Of a DNA stretch of 13,550 nt, positions 12,337 to 13,550 are shown piece after piece. Source of the DNA: Pseudomonadota bacterium. GTDB lineage: Bacteria > Desulfobacterota > Desulfovibrionia > Desulfovibrionales > Desulfovibrionaceae. Made by a program: the position numbers and the translations under genes. Every line of letters begins with the position of its first letter. Positions within the stretch are counted from its first letter, which is position 1. The notes below the pieces were generated by a model. The model worked only from the letters and a program-made list of their open reading frames with translations. It searched no databases and was not told the origin of the DNA. The DNA lies in assembly GCA_023399375.1 (NCBI GenBank), contig JAEWPX010000046.1, positions 1-13,550 on the forward strand, read 5' to 3'.

Positions 12337-13362
12337 ATGTTCTTCAGCAAATTCTTCCGGTTCCTCGGGAAAGACCTGGCCATGGACCTGGGCACGGCCA
12401 ATACCCTCCTCTATACCCCTACCGACGGCATCGTGCTCAACGAGCCTTCCGTGGTCGCCATCGACACCCGCAGCGGCGAACTCATCGCCGTGGGCACCGA
12501 GGCCAAAGAGTTTCTCGGCCGCACGCCCGAACGCATCCGCGCCATCCGCCCCATGAAGGACGGCGTCATCGCCGACTTCGAGGTGACGCGGGCGATGATC
12601 GCTTTCTTCATCCGCAAGGTGCTGGCCGGCTTCCGTTTCGCCAAGCCGAAAATCGTCATCTGCGTGCCCACGGGCATCACGCAGGTGGAAAAACGCGCCG
12701 TGGTCGAATCGGCGCAGATGGCCGGCGCGCGCGACGTCAAGCTCGTGGAGGAGCCCATGGCCGCAGCCATCGGCGCGGGCCTGCCCATCGACAAGCCCTC
12801 GGGCAACATGGTCGTGGACATCGGCGGCGGCACCACCGAAGTGGCCGTGGTCTCGCTGTCGGCCATCGCCTACGCCGAATCCGTGCGCGTGGCCGGCGAT
12901 GAACTCAACGAAACCATCCAACGCTTCGTCCAGGACGAATTCCAGATCCTCATCGGCGAAAACATGGCCGAGGAAATCAAGATCAAGATCGGCTCGGCCA
13001 TGCCCCTGCCCGAACCCCTGTCCCTCGAAGTGGCCGGCAAGTCGCTCATCGACGGCACGCCGACCACCGTCACCATCACCGACACGCACGTGCGCGAAGC
13101 CATCCGCGAGCCGGTGAACATCATCGTCGGCGCGGTCATGAAAGCCCTGGAAAAAACGCCGCCCGAACTCGTGGCCGACATCGCCCGAAACGGTCTGCTC
13201 CTGGCCGGCGGCGGCGCGCTGCTCAAAGGCCTCGACGCCCGCATCAGCCAGGAATCCAACCTGTCGGTGCTCCTCGACGACGCCCCCCTGACCACGGTCG
13301 TGCGCGGCACCGGCCGGGCCATGGAAGACCGCTTCCGCTTCCGCGACGTTTTCATCAATTAA
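12337..13362 (+). CDS. mreB: Rod shape-determining protein MreB
   Basis: Bacterial actin homologue that forms membrane-associated filaments guiding lateral wall synthesis by the elongasome (MreC, MreD, RodA, PBP2). The 341 residues match the family length. Visible motifs: an N-terminal membrane-contacting start MFFSKFFRFLGKDLAMDL, phosphate 1 loop DLGTANTLLY (17-26), VCVPTGITQVEKRAV-like interdomain segment (109-122, here ICVPTGITQVEKRAV), VEEPMAAAIGAGLPI (137-151), phosphate 2 loop VDIGGGTTEVAVVSL (160-174) and adenosine-binding LLAGGGALLKGLD (288-300). ATG at 12337 gives the standard N-terminus; the preceding GCGTGG is a weak ribosome binding site. The open frame extends far upstream, but that part is antisense-like noise overlapping the GAF gene. 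mreC is not visible in the 188 bp after the stop. Confidence 0.97.
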   Translation: MFFSKFFRFLGKDLAMDLGTANTLLYTPTDGIVLNEPSVVAIDTRSGELIAVGTEAKEFLGRTPERIRAIRPMKDGVIADFEVTRAMIAFFIRKVLAGFRFAKPKIVICVPTGITQVEKRAVVESAQMAGARDVKLVEEPMAAAIGAGLPIDKPSGNMVVDIGGGTTEVAVVSLSAIAYAESVRVAGDELNETIQRFVQDEFQILIGENMAEEIKIKIGSAMPLPEPLSLEVAGKSLIDGTPTTVTITDTHVREAIREPVNIIVGAVMKALEKTPPELVADIARNGLLLAGGGALLKGLDARISQESNLSVLLDDAPLTTVVRGTGRAMEDRFRFRDVFIN

Positions 13363-13401
13363 CGATGAGAATGGAAAAGGGAGCGGAGTAGAGCAGAACA
13401 G

Positions 13402-13454
13402 GAAGATGCCTCCGGCGGCCAGGAGGGGGTGACCCCCTCCTGGACCTCCTCGAT
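13402..13454 (+). repeat. GC-rich interspersed hairpin repeat, copy 2 (after mreB)
   Basis: Begins GAAGATGCCTCCGGCGGCC, then a perfect 12-bp-arm hairpin with one central base (13419-13443, CCAGGAGGGGGT and ACCCCCTCCTGG), then GGACCTCCT and GATG. It corresponds to the copy after gcvT, with the same outer sequence and a different but still fully paired stem. It lies 40 bp after the mreB stop, preceded by a purine-rich stretch as in copy 1. Confidence 0.75.
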
Positions 13455-13550
13455 GGGGGAGGGCGGGAACGGGCGGAGGCGTGGTCGTGGGCGGGAGTGC
13501 GTCGGCGAGGCCGGAATTTGGCCGGCGATGCCGTCGCTGCGCTCCAGGCT
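13455..13550. other. Window end after mreB, no gene identified
   Basis: About 95 bp of GC-rich sequence. No ribosome binding site with a convincing start is visible, and no terminator with a T-tract. The minus strand is open throughout, but its translation is arginine- and proline-rich and runs through the hairpin repeat, so it is not called. Confidence 0.4.

Noticed and set aside
13363..13550. Minus-strand open frame at the window's right end
   Set aside because: Pro/Arg/Ser-rich translation that runs through the hairpin repeat and ends at the mreB stop region, with no start visible.

Overview
The window is high-GC bacterial DNA that best fits a Desulfovibrio-like delta-proteobacterium (Desulfovibrionales). 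The support is a tmRNA whose tag reads ANDYDYALAA, close to known Desulfovibrio tags, plus the mixture of a PAS-containing chemoreceptor, PilZ, YciI and GAF proteins and a GC-rich intergenic hairpin repeat of a kind I associate with these genomes. The assignment is by recognition only; no search was run.

Left end (1 to about 1730): the integrase-proximal end of a mobile element inserted at the 3' end of ssrA (tmRNA). It holds the start of a small four-cysteine protein gene that runs off the window, a complete P4-type tyrosine recombinase, a cluster of TATCCGG repeats and a strong terminator. The tmRNA (1731-2087, minus) is complete, with encoded CCA, tag frame and its own promoter.

Middle (2141-7090): mostly single housekeeping or signalling genes: a small lipoprotein, a methyl-accepting chemotaxis protein with an AT-rich promoter region, a stand-alone cyclic-nucleotide-binding domain protein, a YciI-family protein, and a translationally coupled PilZ/TPR pair.

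Right half (7115-13550): a minus-strand run of a 585-residue protein I do not recognise, gcvT and rsmE, and a divergent plus-strand run of a short arginine-rich ORF, a double-GAF protein and mreB. Copies of one hairpin repeat lie just after gcvT and just after mreB, in the same orientation relative to the upstream gene and with paired base changes in the stem.

I see no clear new multi-gene system such as defence, a secretion cluster or a biosynthetic cluster. The best leads are the arginine-rich ORF coupled to the GAF gene in front of mreB, the covarying hairpin repeat, the unrecognised 585-residue protein, and the repeat cluster beside the tmRNA-targeting integrase. Promoter and terminator calls come from reading by eye and carry modest confidence.
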